In this document: positions 35,107 to 43,973 of the stretch, in pieces
Numbering within the stretch: the stretch's first letter is position 1
How the letters are laid out: the number at the start of each line of letters is the position of its first letter
Assembly: GCA_963718145.1 (NCBI GenBank)
Contig: CAVQYJ010000009.1
Coordinates: forward strand, 80,414-144,413
Direction of reading: 5' to 3'
DNA from: UBA7672 sp963718145
Lineage (GTDB): Bacteria; Pseudomonadota; Alphaproteobacteria; Caulobacterales; Hyphomonadaceae
Length of the DNA stretch: 64,000 bases
Notes under the pieces: generated by a model
Databases searched by the model: none
What the model saw: the letters and a program-made list of their open reading frames with translations, nothing else
Told to the model about the DNA's origin: nothing
Program-made: the position numbers and the translations under genes

Positions 35107-35625
35107 TTACTTCTCGGCGAGCGCCTTCATGTTGGCGAGGGCGGCGGTGAACTGGTCCTTGCGGCGCTTGACGTCGGCATCCTTCGCGGCCTGGTCGGCG
35201 AGGTTCGAGACGTCGTACATCAGCGTGTAGATCAGCTTCGAGGATTTCGCATCAACAACCTTGGCTTCGAGGAAGCCGTGATAGAGGTCGTAGAATTTTC
35301 CTTCCTTGGCCGGCTGCGTGTAGCCGTAGGACAGGTCGGTCTTGGCGGTGAGGACTTCGATCACCGCGCCGTTGGCAATGGAGCGGACGGAGCCGATGCC
35401 GCCATCGCCCTTGGTGACCACGCAGGGTATTTCGCCGCCAGCGCGGATCCACTTGCCAAGCGCACAATAATCCTTGCCGACCTTGGCCCACACGTCGGCG
35501 GCGGGTTTGGCGACATCCTGTTCCATGCGGATGGTGACGTATTCCGGATCGGCGGCCCAAGCGGCGCCGGCGCCGAGAAGGCTCGCGGCGATCGTGGCCG
35601 CGGCGAGTTTCGAGGTCAGTTTCAT
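35107..35625 (-). CDS. Secreted SRPBCC (START-like) family protein
   Basis: This 172-residue protein has a clear signal peptide (KLAAATIAASLLGAGAAWA, cleaved before ADPE). A helix-grip SRPBCC domain follows: VAKPAADVWAKVGKDYCALGKW is the typical start, then GSVRSI and a C-terminal helix ending in FTAALANMKALAEK. These domains bind small hydrophobic ligands, and the ligand cannot be predicted. ATG 35625 is preceded by GGGAGAGA; the longer frame from 35724 has no sign of being used. It is monocistronic, with a strong terminator hairpin downstream. Confidence 0.85.
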   Translation of the reverse strand: MKLTSKLAAATIAASLLGAGAAWAADPEYVTIRMEQDVAKPAADVWAKVGKDYCALGKWIRAGGEIPCVVTKGDGGIGSVRSIANGAVIEVLTAKTDLSYGYTQPAKEGKFYDLYHGFLEAKVVDAKSSKLIYTLMYDVSNLADQAAKDADVKRRKDQFTAALANMKALAEK

Positions 35626-35864
35626 GGCCGTATCTCTCCCTTGTTCCGCGCCTGCGCGGTTGCGAGGGAAACTGCCTTGCCGCACGGGGCAAGCGCCAGC
35701 GGTTTTTTCAGCGAATGCGCTCACGAACGCGCCAAGTCGCAGTGAGGCAACAGCAGAAAACGCTGGGGAAACAGGTCAGTTGGCCTTGGCGGCGTCCGCT
35801 TGCGGTTGCCAAAGGCGGTGCAGGCCATCGGGGGGGAGGACAGGAAGGCGGTATGGGCACGCGC

Positions 35865-37236
35865 TCAGCTGAATCCAAACGCAGGCGGAAAGACGATGAC
35901 CACGATGGCCGCCCACACGGCGTAGACCGGCAGGTAATTCGTCTGCCACCGCTCCAGGCTGGTGAATGCGCCCCGGCCTCGCAGAAAGCGGACGTAGAGC
36001 ACGGCGGACCATGCGAGGTTGGCCAGGAGGATGAGGTTCTCGCCCAGAGCGGCCACACGGTTTGGAGTGAAGCCGAACTCGGTGATGCGCGCGGCGATGG
36101 CCCACAGCGCGACCGCGTCGGCCAGCAGGGCGCTCGACCACGAGCACGACCTGCACGACATCGAAAGCGCCGGGCGGGGAATGGGGATCGCGGGCTGAAA
36201 CGGAATAGAGCAGCAGGCCCAGCACCATGACCAGCAGCAGGTCGAAGGCGATCAGCACGTTGCGTTCGATGTCGAGGCCGCGTCCGGTCCACAGCAGCGT
36301 CCCAAGAAACACGACCAGCACAGCGGCAAAGAGCGGCGTGAACAGGCGCGTCAGCACGGGCGCCATGTTCTCGATCACGCTTTGCTTGGCTTCCACCAGC
36401 CAGGACGCGACGATGACGGCGCCCATCGCTCCGCATGGCAGCAGCCAGGACTCGAGGAAGGGCTCGACGTCGATGCCGATGGCCTGGAAAATCATCGCCA
36501 TGAAGGCGGTGAGGACGCCTCCGCCCAGGGCGATCAGCGCAAAGTAGATGAAGAGCTCGCCAGAAAATCGGATGAAGTCCATGCGGCCGCCGGTTTCGTT
36601 CCAGCGGCGGCCGGCGTAGGCGACGCCCACCACCAGCCAGAGCGCGATCGGCAGGTGCAGGGCCGTCAGCGGCTCGGTGTGGCCGCCTCGCGTGAAGGGA
36701 TAGGCGTTGGCGAACAACGGCCGCCGCGACGAACGCCGCCGCCAGCCAGGAGAGCGTGCGGACGTCGAGGTTGCCGCTTCCACGCGAAATAGCCGGTCAG
36801 GAGGGGCAGGACGAAGAGGCTGAGATTGCGGGCGTAGAACCCGGCATCAGACTCCCAGCGTGATTCCGAAGAGCGCCGGCGCCTTGATCGCCAGGGCCGC
36901 TGCTACGGCGAGGCAGAATGCAACGATGGCATCGGTTCGTGCTGCGGTCCGGGGCTCTCCGCTGTCGGAGGCCGACACGAGTTGCTTCCAGAGACGGTCC
37001 GAGTGCTCGCGGGCGAACTCGCGCGACAGTGCGTCGAGATCGCCCATGCGCTTGACGGCCACGAGAAACGCTTCGTCGGCGGCGAGTCCCGCGCTGGACA
37101 GCACGCCGATCTGCTCGCGCAAATGGTCCTCCAGCTCCGCCACGTCGACGGCGTGGATCGCCTGCCGGCGATTGAGATAGCTGCGCCATTGGTCGATCTG
37201 GTCTTCGAGTGAGACAGAATTATCCTTGGCCGGCAT
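35865..37236 (-). pseudogene. DUF4153 membrane protein gene with permease prefix domain, broken by about four frameshifts
   Basis: The gene is pieced together from three frames. An N-terminal permease-prefix domain (EDQIDQWRSYLNRRQAIH) leads to a stop after GITLGV at 36847. The next frame carries SDAGFYARNLSLFVLPLLTG, another LDVRTLSWLAAAFVAAAV, then FANAYPFTRGGHTEPLTALH through several transmembrane helices. The last frame carries ALLADAVALWAIAARITEF to the natural end VFPPAFGFS. Shifts fall near 36852, 36775, 36715 and 36134, each explained by one extra base. Summed length (about 457 codons) fits an intact DUF4153 protein. The start lies three bases after the PadR gene. It is either decaying or badly sequenced. 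Confidence 0.75.
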
Positions 37237-37239
37237 CGC

Positions 37240-37602
37240 TCAGGCTCCCTTCGGGACCGGAACGGGAAGCGCGAGGGTCCGCCAGATGCCCCGCAGGGTG
37301 GCGTCCACCGCCTGCCACTGCCGGCGTTCCTCGGCGAGCTGGGCTGCGCCCTGACTGGTGATCCGATAGTATTTGCGACGGCGGCCGCTGTCTGCAATTT
37401 CCCACCGCGCCTTGATGTGGCCGAGCCGCTCGAGGCGGTGCAGGACAGGATAGAGCATCCCGTCCGTCCACTCCATGCGCCCGCCGGATACGTCCCGAAC
37501 GCGCTGGAGGATGGCGTAGCCGTAACTGTCCGCTTCCGCCAGAATCGCCAGGACGATCGGCGTCGAGGACGCAGCCATCAGGTCCTTGCTGATGTCCATC
37601 AT
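37240..37602 (-). CDS. PadR-family transcriptional regulator
   Basis: This is a protein of about 120 residues with the PadR winged helix: STPIVLAILAEADSYGYAILQRV at the N-terminus, RMEWTDGMLYPVLHRLERLGHI in the recognition and wing region, then RRRKYYRITSQGAAQLAEE and a short C-terminal dimerisation helix. The longer frame from 37740 is rejected in favour of ATG 37602 (or 37599). PadR regulators commonly repress a neighbouring membrane-protein operon, and this one is followed after three bases by the DUF4153 gene. An AT-rich patch just upstream is a candidate operator. Confidence 0.9.
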   Translation of the reverse strand: MMDISKDLMAASSTPIVLAILAEADSYGYAILQRVRDVSGGRMEWTDGMLYPVLHRLERLGHIKARWEIADSGRRRKYYRITSQGAAQLAEERRQWQAVDATLRGIWRTLALPVPVPKGA

Positions 37603-37644
37603 ATGAGGCGTCGTCCCGGCGACAGTGAATGCCGAATCCGCTCG

Positions 37645-37672
37645 TACATAGCAGTACAATACATTGATGTGC
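37645..37672 (-). promoter_or_regulatory. Possible PadR promoter/operator
   Basis: An AT-rich patch in GC-rich surroundings lies 43 bases upstream of the PadR start. It contains ACAT (37646-37649) and ATGT (37667-37670) as inverted half sites, a pattern seen in PadR operators. This is suggestive only. Confidence 0.3.
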
Positions 37673-37765
37673 AAGGTATGCCAAGAGCATGGCGCATTCA
37701 GCGGGATCTTGCGGGAAACAGGCTGCGTTCCGCTTGCCATGCAGGGCTGCGGCGGCGGAGATCGC

Positions 37766-38044
37766 TTAGTCTGCTACGTAGATGAACTCGACCAGGTAGA
37801 TGTTTTCGCCGGGACCATGCCTGGCGACCTTCAACAGGTCGACGACGCCGGCGAAGCCTGATCTTCGTGCAAGCGCCGGTGTTATGTCGCTGAGGTCGAT
37901 CTGGCGGATCGATGTCACCTCGATCACGCCGGCGCCGAGCCGGTAGCGGCCGCCGACCTTGACATGCGGACGGCGCCAGATGCGCACGCTGCAGGTGACC
38001 TCGCCCGACGCAACCGGCTGGCGAAGGCGCTTGGTGAACTGCAT
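37766..38044 (-). CDS. Small ASCH-domain-like protein
   Basis: This 92-residue protein starts MQFTKRLRQPV. The order of elements (GGRYRLGAGVIEVTSIRQ, then IDLSDITPALARRSGFAGV and a final NIYLVEFIYV strand) matches the ASCH fold, a small PUA-like domain that binds RNA or nucleotides. ATG 38044 is preceded by GGGGGAT; a longer frame to 38140 runs into the tRNA region and is unlikely. It lies just downstream of tRNA-Gly on the same strand. Confidence 0.7.
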   Translation of the reverse strand: MQFTKRLRQPVASGEVTCSVRIWRRPHVKVGGRYRLGAGVIEVTSIRQIDLSDITPALARRSGFAGVVDLLKVARHGPGENIYLVEFIYVAD

Positions 38045-38169
38045 GGCGATCCCCCGGCCGACCCGCGGATCATGACGCTGTTCGCGCGGCCGGTCGACTG
38101 AATGCGAAACCCGGCTGTGGCCAGCCTCCAGGCGGCCCAAAGGCGTGGCGGCTATGTACCTGAAGGGAC

Positions 38170-38243
38170 TGGAGCGGGTGGCGGGAATCGAACCCGCGTA
38201 CTCAGCTTGGAAGGCTGCTGCACTACCATTGTGCTACACCCGC
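38170..38243 (-). tRNA. tRNA-Gly (anticodon TCC)
   Basis: On the minus strand the 7-bp acceptor stem GCGGGTG/CACCCGC is exact. The D arm follows (AGCACAATGGTAGTGC). The anticodon stem CAGC/GCTG encloses the loop CTTCCAA with anticodon TCC, and the T arm CGGGTTCGATTCCCG is canonical. The discriminator T is followed by an encoded CCA. The length is 74 bases. Confidence 0.97.
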
Positions 38244-38367
38244 GTCGGGGGCGGGACGTACGCGAAAACGGGCTGCAAGTCCACCGCTGGGGGCCGCTTG
38301 CTGCAGGTGCGCCTCGTATTCGTTTGGAACGATGCCGTTCGCCGCTGGACGGGAGGCCGCCGGCGCT

Positions 38368-39036
38368 TCAGCCGTCGAGGTCTTTGCGGACGGCGGCGAA
38401 GACGGAATGGAACATCTCTTCGGTGAGGCGGCCGGTGTTCGTGTTGTAGCGGCTGCAATGATAGCTGTCGTGGAGGATGACCGGTGCGTTGGGGCCAGTG
38501 AGCCTGTAGCGTCGACCGTGGCCGAAGACGGCGTTGGCGGGGCGGGCGTTGAGGGCGCGCACCGTGCTGTCGTGCGCGATGCGGCCGAGGGCGAGGATCA
38601 CTTTCAGCTTCGGAAGCTGGGCGATGCGCGCGACGAGGAACTGGCGGCAGTTCACGATCTCGGCCCCGGTCGGCTTGTTTTCGGGCGGCACGCAGCGCAC
38701 GGCGTTCGAGATGATGGTGTCCTCCAGCCTTACGCTGTCATCGGGTCGGGCGTTGTATGTGCCGGTCGAGAAGCCGAACTTTGCCAGCGTCGAATAGAGC
38801 AGGTCGCCGGCGTAATCGCCGGTGAAGGGCCGGCCGGTCTTGTTGGCGCCCTGGAGGCCGGGAGCGAGGCCGACGATGAGGAAGCGGCCCGCCGTGTCGC
38901 CGAAGGAGGGGACAGGCGCGTTGAACCAGTCGGGATGCGCTTTCGCATTGGCGGTCCGGAAATCGGAGAGGCGGGGGCAGAGGGAGCAATCCAGCGGCGC
39001 TTCAGGCAGCGCTGCGACATGTCCCCGAACGGCCAT
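38368..39036 (-). CDS. Uracil-DNA glycosylase, family 5-like
   Basis: This 222-residue protein has the UDG-superfamily motif A region VGLAPGLQGANKTGRPFTGD and the C-terminal motif HDSYHCSRYNTNTGR. Cysteines in LDCSLCPRL, VRCVPPENKP and VNCRQF fit the [4Fe-4S] ligands of families 4 and 5. It removes uracil, or deaminated bases more generally, from DNA. Its ATG shares one base with the stop of the NYN-domain gene, so the two are cotranscribed and probably translationally coupled. Confidence 0.88.
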   Translation of the reverse strand: MAVRGHVAALPEAPLDCSLCPRLSDFRTANAKAHPDWFNAPVPSFGDTAGRFLIVGLAPGLQGANKTGRPFTGDYAGDLLYSTLAKFGFSTGTYNARPDDSVRLEDTIISNAVRCVPPENKPTGAEIVNCRQFLVARIAQLPKLKVILALGRIAHDSTVRALNARPANAVFGHGRRYRLTGPNAPVILHDSYHCSRYNTNTGRLTEEMFHSVFAAVRKDLDG

Positions 39037-39638
39037 CAATCGTCCTCTTCGTCGTCCTCGTCCTGGCCTGCGCCCGCGTGAGCGGCGGCCATCTGCGGCT
39101 GCGACTGTCTTGGCGGGCGCCCAACCAGCTCGGCAAGATCCGCCAGCTCGATGAAGGTGTCCGCCGCGCGGCGCAGCTCGTCCGCGATCATCGGCGGCGA
39201 GGTCTTCACCGTGGACACCACCGATACGCGGACGCCTCTTTCCTGCACCGCCTCGACCAGCCGGGTCAAATCCCCGTCGCCAGAGAAGAGCACCACGTGA
39301 TCCACGTGCGCCGAGAGATTGAGCATGTCGACCGCGATCTCGACGTCCATGTCGCCCTTCACGCGGCGGCGGCCATTGGAATCTGTGAACTCCTTGGCGG
39401 GTTTGGTCACCACCTTGAAGCCGTTGTACTGCAGCCAGTCGACCAGCGGCCGGATGGGGGAATAGTCCTCGTTCTCGATGAGGGCGGTGTAATAGTAGGC
39501 GCGCACCAGCTGGCCCCGCCGGCGGAACTCTTCCAGCAGTTTCCGGTAGTCGACCTCCACCCCGAGTGTCTTGCCGGAGGCGTAGAGATTTGCCCCGTCG
39601 ATGAAGAGGGCAAGACGTTCCGTCTTGTAGAAAGCCAT
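39036..39638 (-). CDS. NYN-domain (LabA/DUF88-type) putative nuclease
   Basis: This 200-residue protein has the PIN-like NYN domain with its acidic residues in place: LFIDGANLY at the N-terminus, KGDMDVEIAVDML in the middle and VLFSGDGDLTRLVEAV further on. These bind a metal ion in RNases of the fold. The C-terminus is an acidic tail (QDEDDEEDD). It is widespread in alphaproteobacteria. RNA cleavage is a family prediction and its substrate is unknown. The stop overlaps the start of the uracil-DNA glycosylase gene. Confidence 0.88.
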   Translation of the reverse strand: MAFYKTERLALFIDGANLYASGKTLGVEVDYRKLLEEFRRRGQLVRAYYYTALIENEDYSPIRPLVDWLQYNGFKVVTKPAKEFTDSNGRRRVKGDMDVEIAVDMLNLSAHVDHVVLFSGDGDLTRLVEAVQERGVRVSVVSTVKTSPPMIADELRRAADTFIELADLAELVGRPPRQSQPQMAAAHAGAGQDEDDEEDD

Positions 39639-39855
39639 TAATCTGTCCCTCGAAAGCCGCTTGGACCGGCCGGAGACCCCGCCAGCGCTTATCCCTTGAT
39701 GGTCGATATTGGCCGGTTGCGGGCGCTGACAATGGCTCTCAGTCGCTCGTGAACGCGGCGCATGGGCAGGGACTGTTTCGGATTTCCTTCAGTCGACTGG
39801 TTCACGCGACCGCACAGCTTGCGCTTTTTTCAGGCGAAACAGGTGGCTGAGGATG

Positions 39856-39882
39856 TTGCACCCGCGAAGGGATTCCTATAGA
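39856..39882 (+). promoter_or_regulatory. Possible sigma-70-type promoter for rpoZ
   Basis: TTGCAC (39856-39861) and TATAGA (39877-39882) resemble the -35 and -10 elements but are only 15 bases apart. An overlapping TAGACA gives 17. The position, about 25 bases before the rpoZ start with CTAGGAG as ribosome site, is reasonable. Confidence 0.35.
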
Positions 39883-39907
39883 CAGTCCGATCCCCTAGGA
39901 GACTCGC

Positions 39908-40258
39908 ATGGCCCGCGTTACGGTTGAAGACTGCGTGGAAAAGGTGCCGAACCGGTTCCAGCTCGTGCTTCTGGCCGCGCATCGCGCCCGGGTCATCCGC
40001 CAGGGCTCGCCCATCACCATCGACCGCGACAACGACAAGGATCCGGTGGTGGCGCTGCGCGAGATCGCCAGCGAGACCATCGACCTCGAAACCATCCGCG
40101 ACAGCCTGGTGGCCGATCTCCAGGAAGTGCGCCCCAACGAGGAAGCCGAGCGCGAAGCCGACAAGAAGGCTCTCGTGGCGGCGCCAGCGTCCTCGGAGGA
40201 GGAAGTGCTGAAGGCCTACCAGGTCGAGCTGGAATCGGCGCGCGAAGAGCGCTTCTAG
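39908..40258 (+). CDS. rpoZ: DNA-directed RNA polymerase omega subunit
   Basis: This 116-residue omega subunit stabilises the beta' subunit of RNA polymerase. The N-terminus MARVTVEDCVEKVPNRFQLV and the following HRARVIRQG and DKDPVVALREIA are diagnostic. The C-terminal tail is acidic and rich in Glu and Ala, as in other alphaproteobacteria. CTAGGAG precedes the ATG. It is seven bases ahead of the (p)ppGpp synthetase/hydrolase gene, the usual alphaproteobacterial pairing; omega also helps RNA polymerase bind ppGpp. Confidence 0.97.
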   Translation: MARVTVEDCVEKVPNRFQLVLLAAHRARVIRQGSPITIDRDNDKDPVVALREIASETIDLETIRDSLVADLQEVRPNEEAEREADKKALVAAPASSEEEVLKAYQVELESAREERF

Positions 40259-40265
40259 GAGACCC

Positions 40266-42494
40266 ATGGGCCAGCCATCAAATGTGGCCCCCTTCAAGAA
40301 GCCCGGACCGACCGGCGCCGCTGCAAAGCCTCGCGCCCGGAAATTCCTTCGTCAGAACGAACTCGTCGATCTCGTAAAGGGCTACCAGCCCGACGCGAGC
40401 GAGGATGAGCTCAACAAGGCCTATGTCTATGCCGTGATGAAACACGGCCAGCAGATGCGCCACTCCGGCGACCCGTATTTCGCTCATCCCGTGGCGGTCG
40501 CCGGCCTTCTCACCGACCTCAAGCTCGATCAGTCCACCATCATCGCCGGATTGCTGCACGACGTGGTCGAGGACTGCGACGTGCCGATCAGCGAGATCCG
40601 GCAACTGTTTGGCAAGGATGTCGCCGAACTGGTGGATGGCGTCACCAAGCTGCCGAAGGTGAGCGGCAGCAACACGCCGCGCGCTCTGGTGCAGGCGGAG
40701 AACTTCCAAAAGTTCATCCTGGCGACGACGCGGGATATCCGCGTGCTGCTGGTCAAGCTGGCCGACCGTCTGCACAACATGCGCACGATCGAGTTTATGC
40801 CGACGGACGAATCCCGGCAGCGCATCTCGCGCGAGACGCTGGAGATCTATGCGCCGCTGGCGCGCCGGGTCGGCCTGTCGCTGTTCGCTGGCGAGTTGGA
40901 AGACCTGGCGTTCAAGGTGGTCAATCCCGAAGCCGCCACGGCGATCATCAAGCGGCTTGAGGAGCTGGTGGAATACGACACGTCGGTGCTCGATCGCATC
41001 CGGTCAGACATTGAGACGGTGATGCTGGCGCGCGGCGTGCGCGGCGACCTGCAGGGAAGGATGAAGCGGCCGTATTCGATCTGGCGTAAGCTCGAAACCA
41101 AGTCGATCTCGTTCAAGGATCTGGGCGACGTGTTCGCCTACCGGCTGATCGTGCCGACGCCGGAGGAATGCTATCGCGCGCTGGGCGCCGCGCACCAGCA
41201 ATGGGCGGCGCTGTCGGAGCGGTTCAAGGATTATATCTCCGTCCCCAAGCCCAACGGGTATCGCTCGCTCCACACCACCTTCCTTGGGCCCGGCAACCGG
41301 CGGGTCGAGCTGCAAATCCGAACCAAGGAGATGGAGGCCATCGCCGAGCGCGGCGTTGCGGCGCACTGGAAATACAAGAACGAGCAGTACGGGTTCGACG
41401 CAGAAGCTGCGCGCGAAGCCGGCCTCGACGCCGAGGCGGAACTCTCGGCATTCGCCGACATGTTGAAGCACGGCGCGGAGCCAGAGGAATTCCTGGAGCA
41501 CGCGCGACTGCAGATGTACCGCGACAGCGTGTTCGTGTTCACACCGAAGGGTCAATTGGTGAAGCTGCCGGCCGGATCGACGCCGTTGGATTTTGCCTAT
41601 GCGGTGCACACCGAGATCGGCGACACCACGATTGGCGCCCGGATCAATGGCCAGGAACGACCGCTGCGCACGGCGCTGGAGAATGGCGACACGATCGAGA
41701 TCCTGCGTGGGTCGAAACCGGCCGCCCAGCCGCACTGGGAGAGCCTTGCCGTCACCGGGCGCGCCAGGTCGGCGATCCGCAGGCTGACGCGGACGGCGGA
41801 GCGCGGGGAGTTCATCGCAATCGGCCAGCGCCTGATCGAGCATGCGCTGCGCCGCATCGGGCTGGAGCCGTCGGAGGTTGACCAGGCCGAGATGGCGGAG
41901 CGTGCGGGGTTCGACAAGGTCGAGGCGCTGGCGGAGGCGATCGGCCGTGGGCGGCTGGCGACGGCGGACATGCTGGAGAAGGCGTTCCCGGGTCTGGACG
42001 ATCCGGGCCGGCAGGCCTCCGGCGGATCATCGGATGCAGCGGCGCCGCGCCTGATCGCGGGCAGCGAGATGACGGCGGGCGTCACCATGCATCTTGCCGA
42101 TTGCTGCTCGCCCTTGCCGGGCGACCGCATCGTCGGCGTGCTGATTCCGGAGAAGGGCATCGAGGTGCACGTGATCGACTGCGCCCGGCTCGCGGAATAC
42201 GAGGACAGGGCCGACCAGTGGATCGACCTGCGGTGGAAGCCGGATGCAGACGTGCTCGCCGTGGGCCGCATCCATGTGACGACCGCCAACCGCCGCGGCG
42301 CGCTGGCGCTGCTGTGCAAGACGGTGAGCGATGCGCAGGGCAACATCATCAACGTCAAGACACTGAAACGCTCGCCCGACTTCTTCGACTTCGAGTTCGA
42401 TGTGGAGGTCGAGGACAACCGGCGGCTGACGCAGATCGTCGCGGCGATGCGCGCGCTGTCGGTGGTGGACTCGGCGGAGAGGGTCAAGGGGTGA
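40266..42494 (+). CDS. Bifunctional (p)ppGpp synthetase/hydrolase (Rsh)
   Basis: This 742-residue RelA/SpoT homologue has an HD hydrolase domain with the metal site at YFAHPVAVA and LLHDVVEDCD. The synthetase domain follows (GRMKRPYSIWRKLE, DVFAYRLIVPT, NGYRSLHTTFLG), then a TGS domain (VFVFTPKGQLVKLPAGST), a zinc-finger-like segment (HLADCCSPLPGDRIVG), and an ACT domain at the C-terminus. Both catalytic halves look intact, so one enzyme probably makes and degrades the alarmone, as is usual for the class. It is downstream of rpoZ in the same operon. Confidence 0.96.
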   Translation: MGQPSNVAPFKKPGPTGAAAKPRARKFLRQNELVDLVKGYQPDASEDELNKAYVYAVMKHGQQMRHSGDPYFAHPVAVAGLLTDLKLDQSTIIAGLLHDVVEDCDVPISEIRQLFGKDVAELVDGVTKLPKVSGSNTPRALVQAENFQKFILATTRDIRVLLVKLADRLHNMRTIEFMPTDESRQRISRETLEIYAPLARRVGLSLFAGELEDLAFKVVNPEAATAIIKRLEELVEYDTSVLDRIRSDIETVMLARGVRGDLQGRMKRPYSIWRKLETKSISFKDLGDVFAYRLIVPTPEECYRALGAAHQQWAALSERFKDYISVPKPNGYRSLHTTFLGPGNRRVELQIRTKEMEAIAERGVAAHWKYKNEQYGFDAEAAREAGLDAEAELSAFADMLKHGAEPEEFLEHARLQMYRDSVFVFTPKGQLVKLPAGSTPLDFAYAVHTEIGDTTIGARINGQERPLRTALENGDTIEILRGSKPAAQPHWESLAVTGRARSAIRRLTRTAERGEFIAIGQRLIEHALRRIGLEPSEVDQAEMAERAGFDKVEALAEAIGRGRLATADMLEKAFPGLDDPGRQASGGSSDAAAPRLIAGSEMTAGVTMHLADCCSPLPGDRIVGVLIPEKGIEVHVIDCARLAEYEDRADQWIDLRWKPDADVLAVGRIHVTTANRRGALALLCKTVSDAQGNIINVKTLKRSPDFFDFEFDVEVEDNRRLTQIVAAMRALSVVDSAERVKG

Positions 42495-42514
42495 CGCGCG
42501 GTCCTGCGTAGCCG

Positions 42515-42592
42515 GACGAGTTGGTCCGGGGACCAATTCGAGCGCAGAAGGCCTGAGCCAAGCGAAGGGCGGGCGGCCACGCTCGCCGTTGT
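42515..42592. repeat. Extragenic palindromic element, copy 1
   Basis: The hairpin TTGGTCC/GGACCAA (42521-42536, two-base loop) is followed by GAGC and a second region ending GCGAAGGGCGGGCGGCC. It is about 70 bases long, sits just after the Rsh stop, and is clearly related to the sequence at 58112-58180 after guaB. It may act as a terminator. Confidence 0.7.
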
Positions 42593-43272
42593 CAGAGCTC
42601 GTCGACCGCCGCGGAAAATGCTCCCCAGCTTCCGATCAACCGCTCCGCCCCTATCGCCAGCAATCGTTGCCCGGCGGCCTCGCTCATGTGACCGCCGGCG
42701 GTGAAGCCCCACACGCGCATTCCCGCGGCGTTGGCGGCGAGGACGCCGTTGACCGAGTCTTCCAGCACGAGGCATTCGGCGGGAGCGACGCCAAGCTCAT
42801 TCGCCGCCAGCAGGAAAAGGTCCGGCGCGGGCTTGGCTTCGGCGACGTGGTCCGCGGAATAGATGTGCGGATGGAAGTGCGGCCAGTGGCCGACCTTGCG
42901 GAGCTTTCGCTCCAGCGCCTCGCGGCCTGAAGACGAGGCGACGGCCTTGAGGTGGGTCACGGTCTCGATCGCGGCGAGCGCGCCGGCGATCTCGGTGAGT
43001 CGGGTGTCGAAGGCTTCACGGTAGCGCGTCTTCATCGGGCCTTCGACAACATCCCGGATCGAACGGCCGAGGCGGGCGAGGCCGTCGGCCTCCAGTTCCG
43101 CATAGAAGCGCGGCATGCTCATGCCGGTGAAGCGGGTGGCGAACTCCTCGCGCTCATAGTGCAGGCCTGCCTCGCTCAGCACCGCGATCTCGATTTCGAG
43201 GGCCAGGACCTCGCTGTCGACGAGGACGCCGTCGCAGTCGAAGATGATGGCTGAGACCGGGGAAGGCGTCAT
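42592..43272 (-). CDS. HAD-superfamily phosphatase (beta-phosphoglucomutase-like)
   Basis: This 226-residue protein shows the HAD motifs in order: motif I FDCDGVLVDSE near residue 11, motif II around VASSSG, motif III Lys in AEAKPAPDLF, and motif IV LEDSVNGVLAA. The helical cap after motif I is the HAD-IA type. Substrates are usually small phosphorylated metabolites, and the specific one cannot be assigned. It is convergent with the Rsh gene, with a repeated palindromic element between them. Confidence 0.88.
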   Translation of the reverse strand: MTPSPVSAIIFDCDGVLVDSEVLALEIEIAVLSEAGLHYEREEFATRFTGMSMPRFYAELEADGLARLGRSIRDVVEGPMKTRYREAFDTRLTEIAGALAAIETVTHLKAVASSSGREALERKLRKVGHWPHFHPHIYSADHVAEAKPAPDLFLLAANELGVAPAECLVLEDSVNGVLAANAAGMRVWGFTAGGHMSEAAGQRLLAIGAERLIGSWGAFSAAVDEL

Positions 43273-43387
43273 GGCCGGGGCAGTGCCGGTCTTCGAGGCG
43301 CCGGTAAAGTCAGGATTTGTTGCGGAATGCTGCGCCGGATGGTCCGAATCCGTTGAGCCGTGCGCCCGAAACCGCTACAGCGGGCGC

Positions 43388-43971
43388 ATGAAAACTGAAG
43401 ACGTCCTCGACGAATTCCGGAAAGTGGGGGCTCTGCTGGAGGGGCATTTCATTCTTTCCTCCGGGCGCCGGAGCTCGGTGTTCCTGCAGAAGGCCCTGGT
43501 GTTCTCGCATCCGAAGACGACGGAGCGGCTGTGCGCGGCGCTAGCGCGGAAGCTGGAGGGCGTGTTCGGGAAGATCGATGTGGTGGTCGGCCCGGCGGTG
43601 GGCGGACTGATCCCCGGCTACGAGACGGCGCGGGCGCTGGGATGCCGCTCGATCTATACCGAGCGCGAGGGCGGGGTGATGAGCCTGCGGCGCGGCTTCA
43701 CGGTCGAGCCGCCGACCGCGTGATCATCGTCGAGGATATCGTCACGACCGGCATCTCGATGCGTGAGACGCTGGAAGCGCTCAAGGGCGCGGGGGCGAAC
43801 ATCATCGGCGCGGCCTGCATTGTTGATCGCTCGAACGGCAAGGCGGATGTGGGCGGGCTGAAGCTGGTGTCGCTCGCGGCGGTGGATTTTCCGGACTATG
43901 ATGCCAATGCGCTGCCGCCTGAATTGGCGAAGCTTCCCGCGATCAAGCCAGGCTCGCGAGGGTTGAAGTGA
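43388..43971 (+). CDS. pyrE: Orotate phosphoribosyltransferase (apparent frameshift)
   Basis: PyrE joins orotate to PRPP in pyrimidine synthesis. The first frame gives MKTEDVLDEFRKVGALLEGH, SSGRRSSVFLQKA and VVGPAVGGLIPGYETARALG, then stops at 43723. The next frame carries the PRPP-binding loop RVIIVEDIVTTG and the normal C-terminus to 43971. One missing base between about 43705 and 43716 would restore a protein of about 194 residues, a normal length. All expected motifs are present, so this is probably a sequencing error. If it is real, the cell would need another pyrE or external pyrimidines. Confidence 0.88.
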
Positions 43972-43973
43972 GC

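Noticed and set aside
43968..43973. A GTG start overlapping the pyrE stop for the HEAT-repeat gene
   Set aside because: The ATG two codons later fits as well and is the more usual start. The difference is two residues and cannot be decided from sequence.
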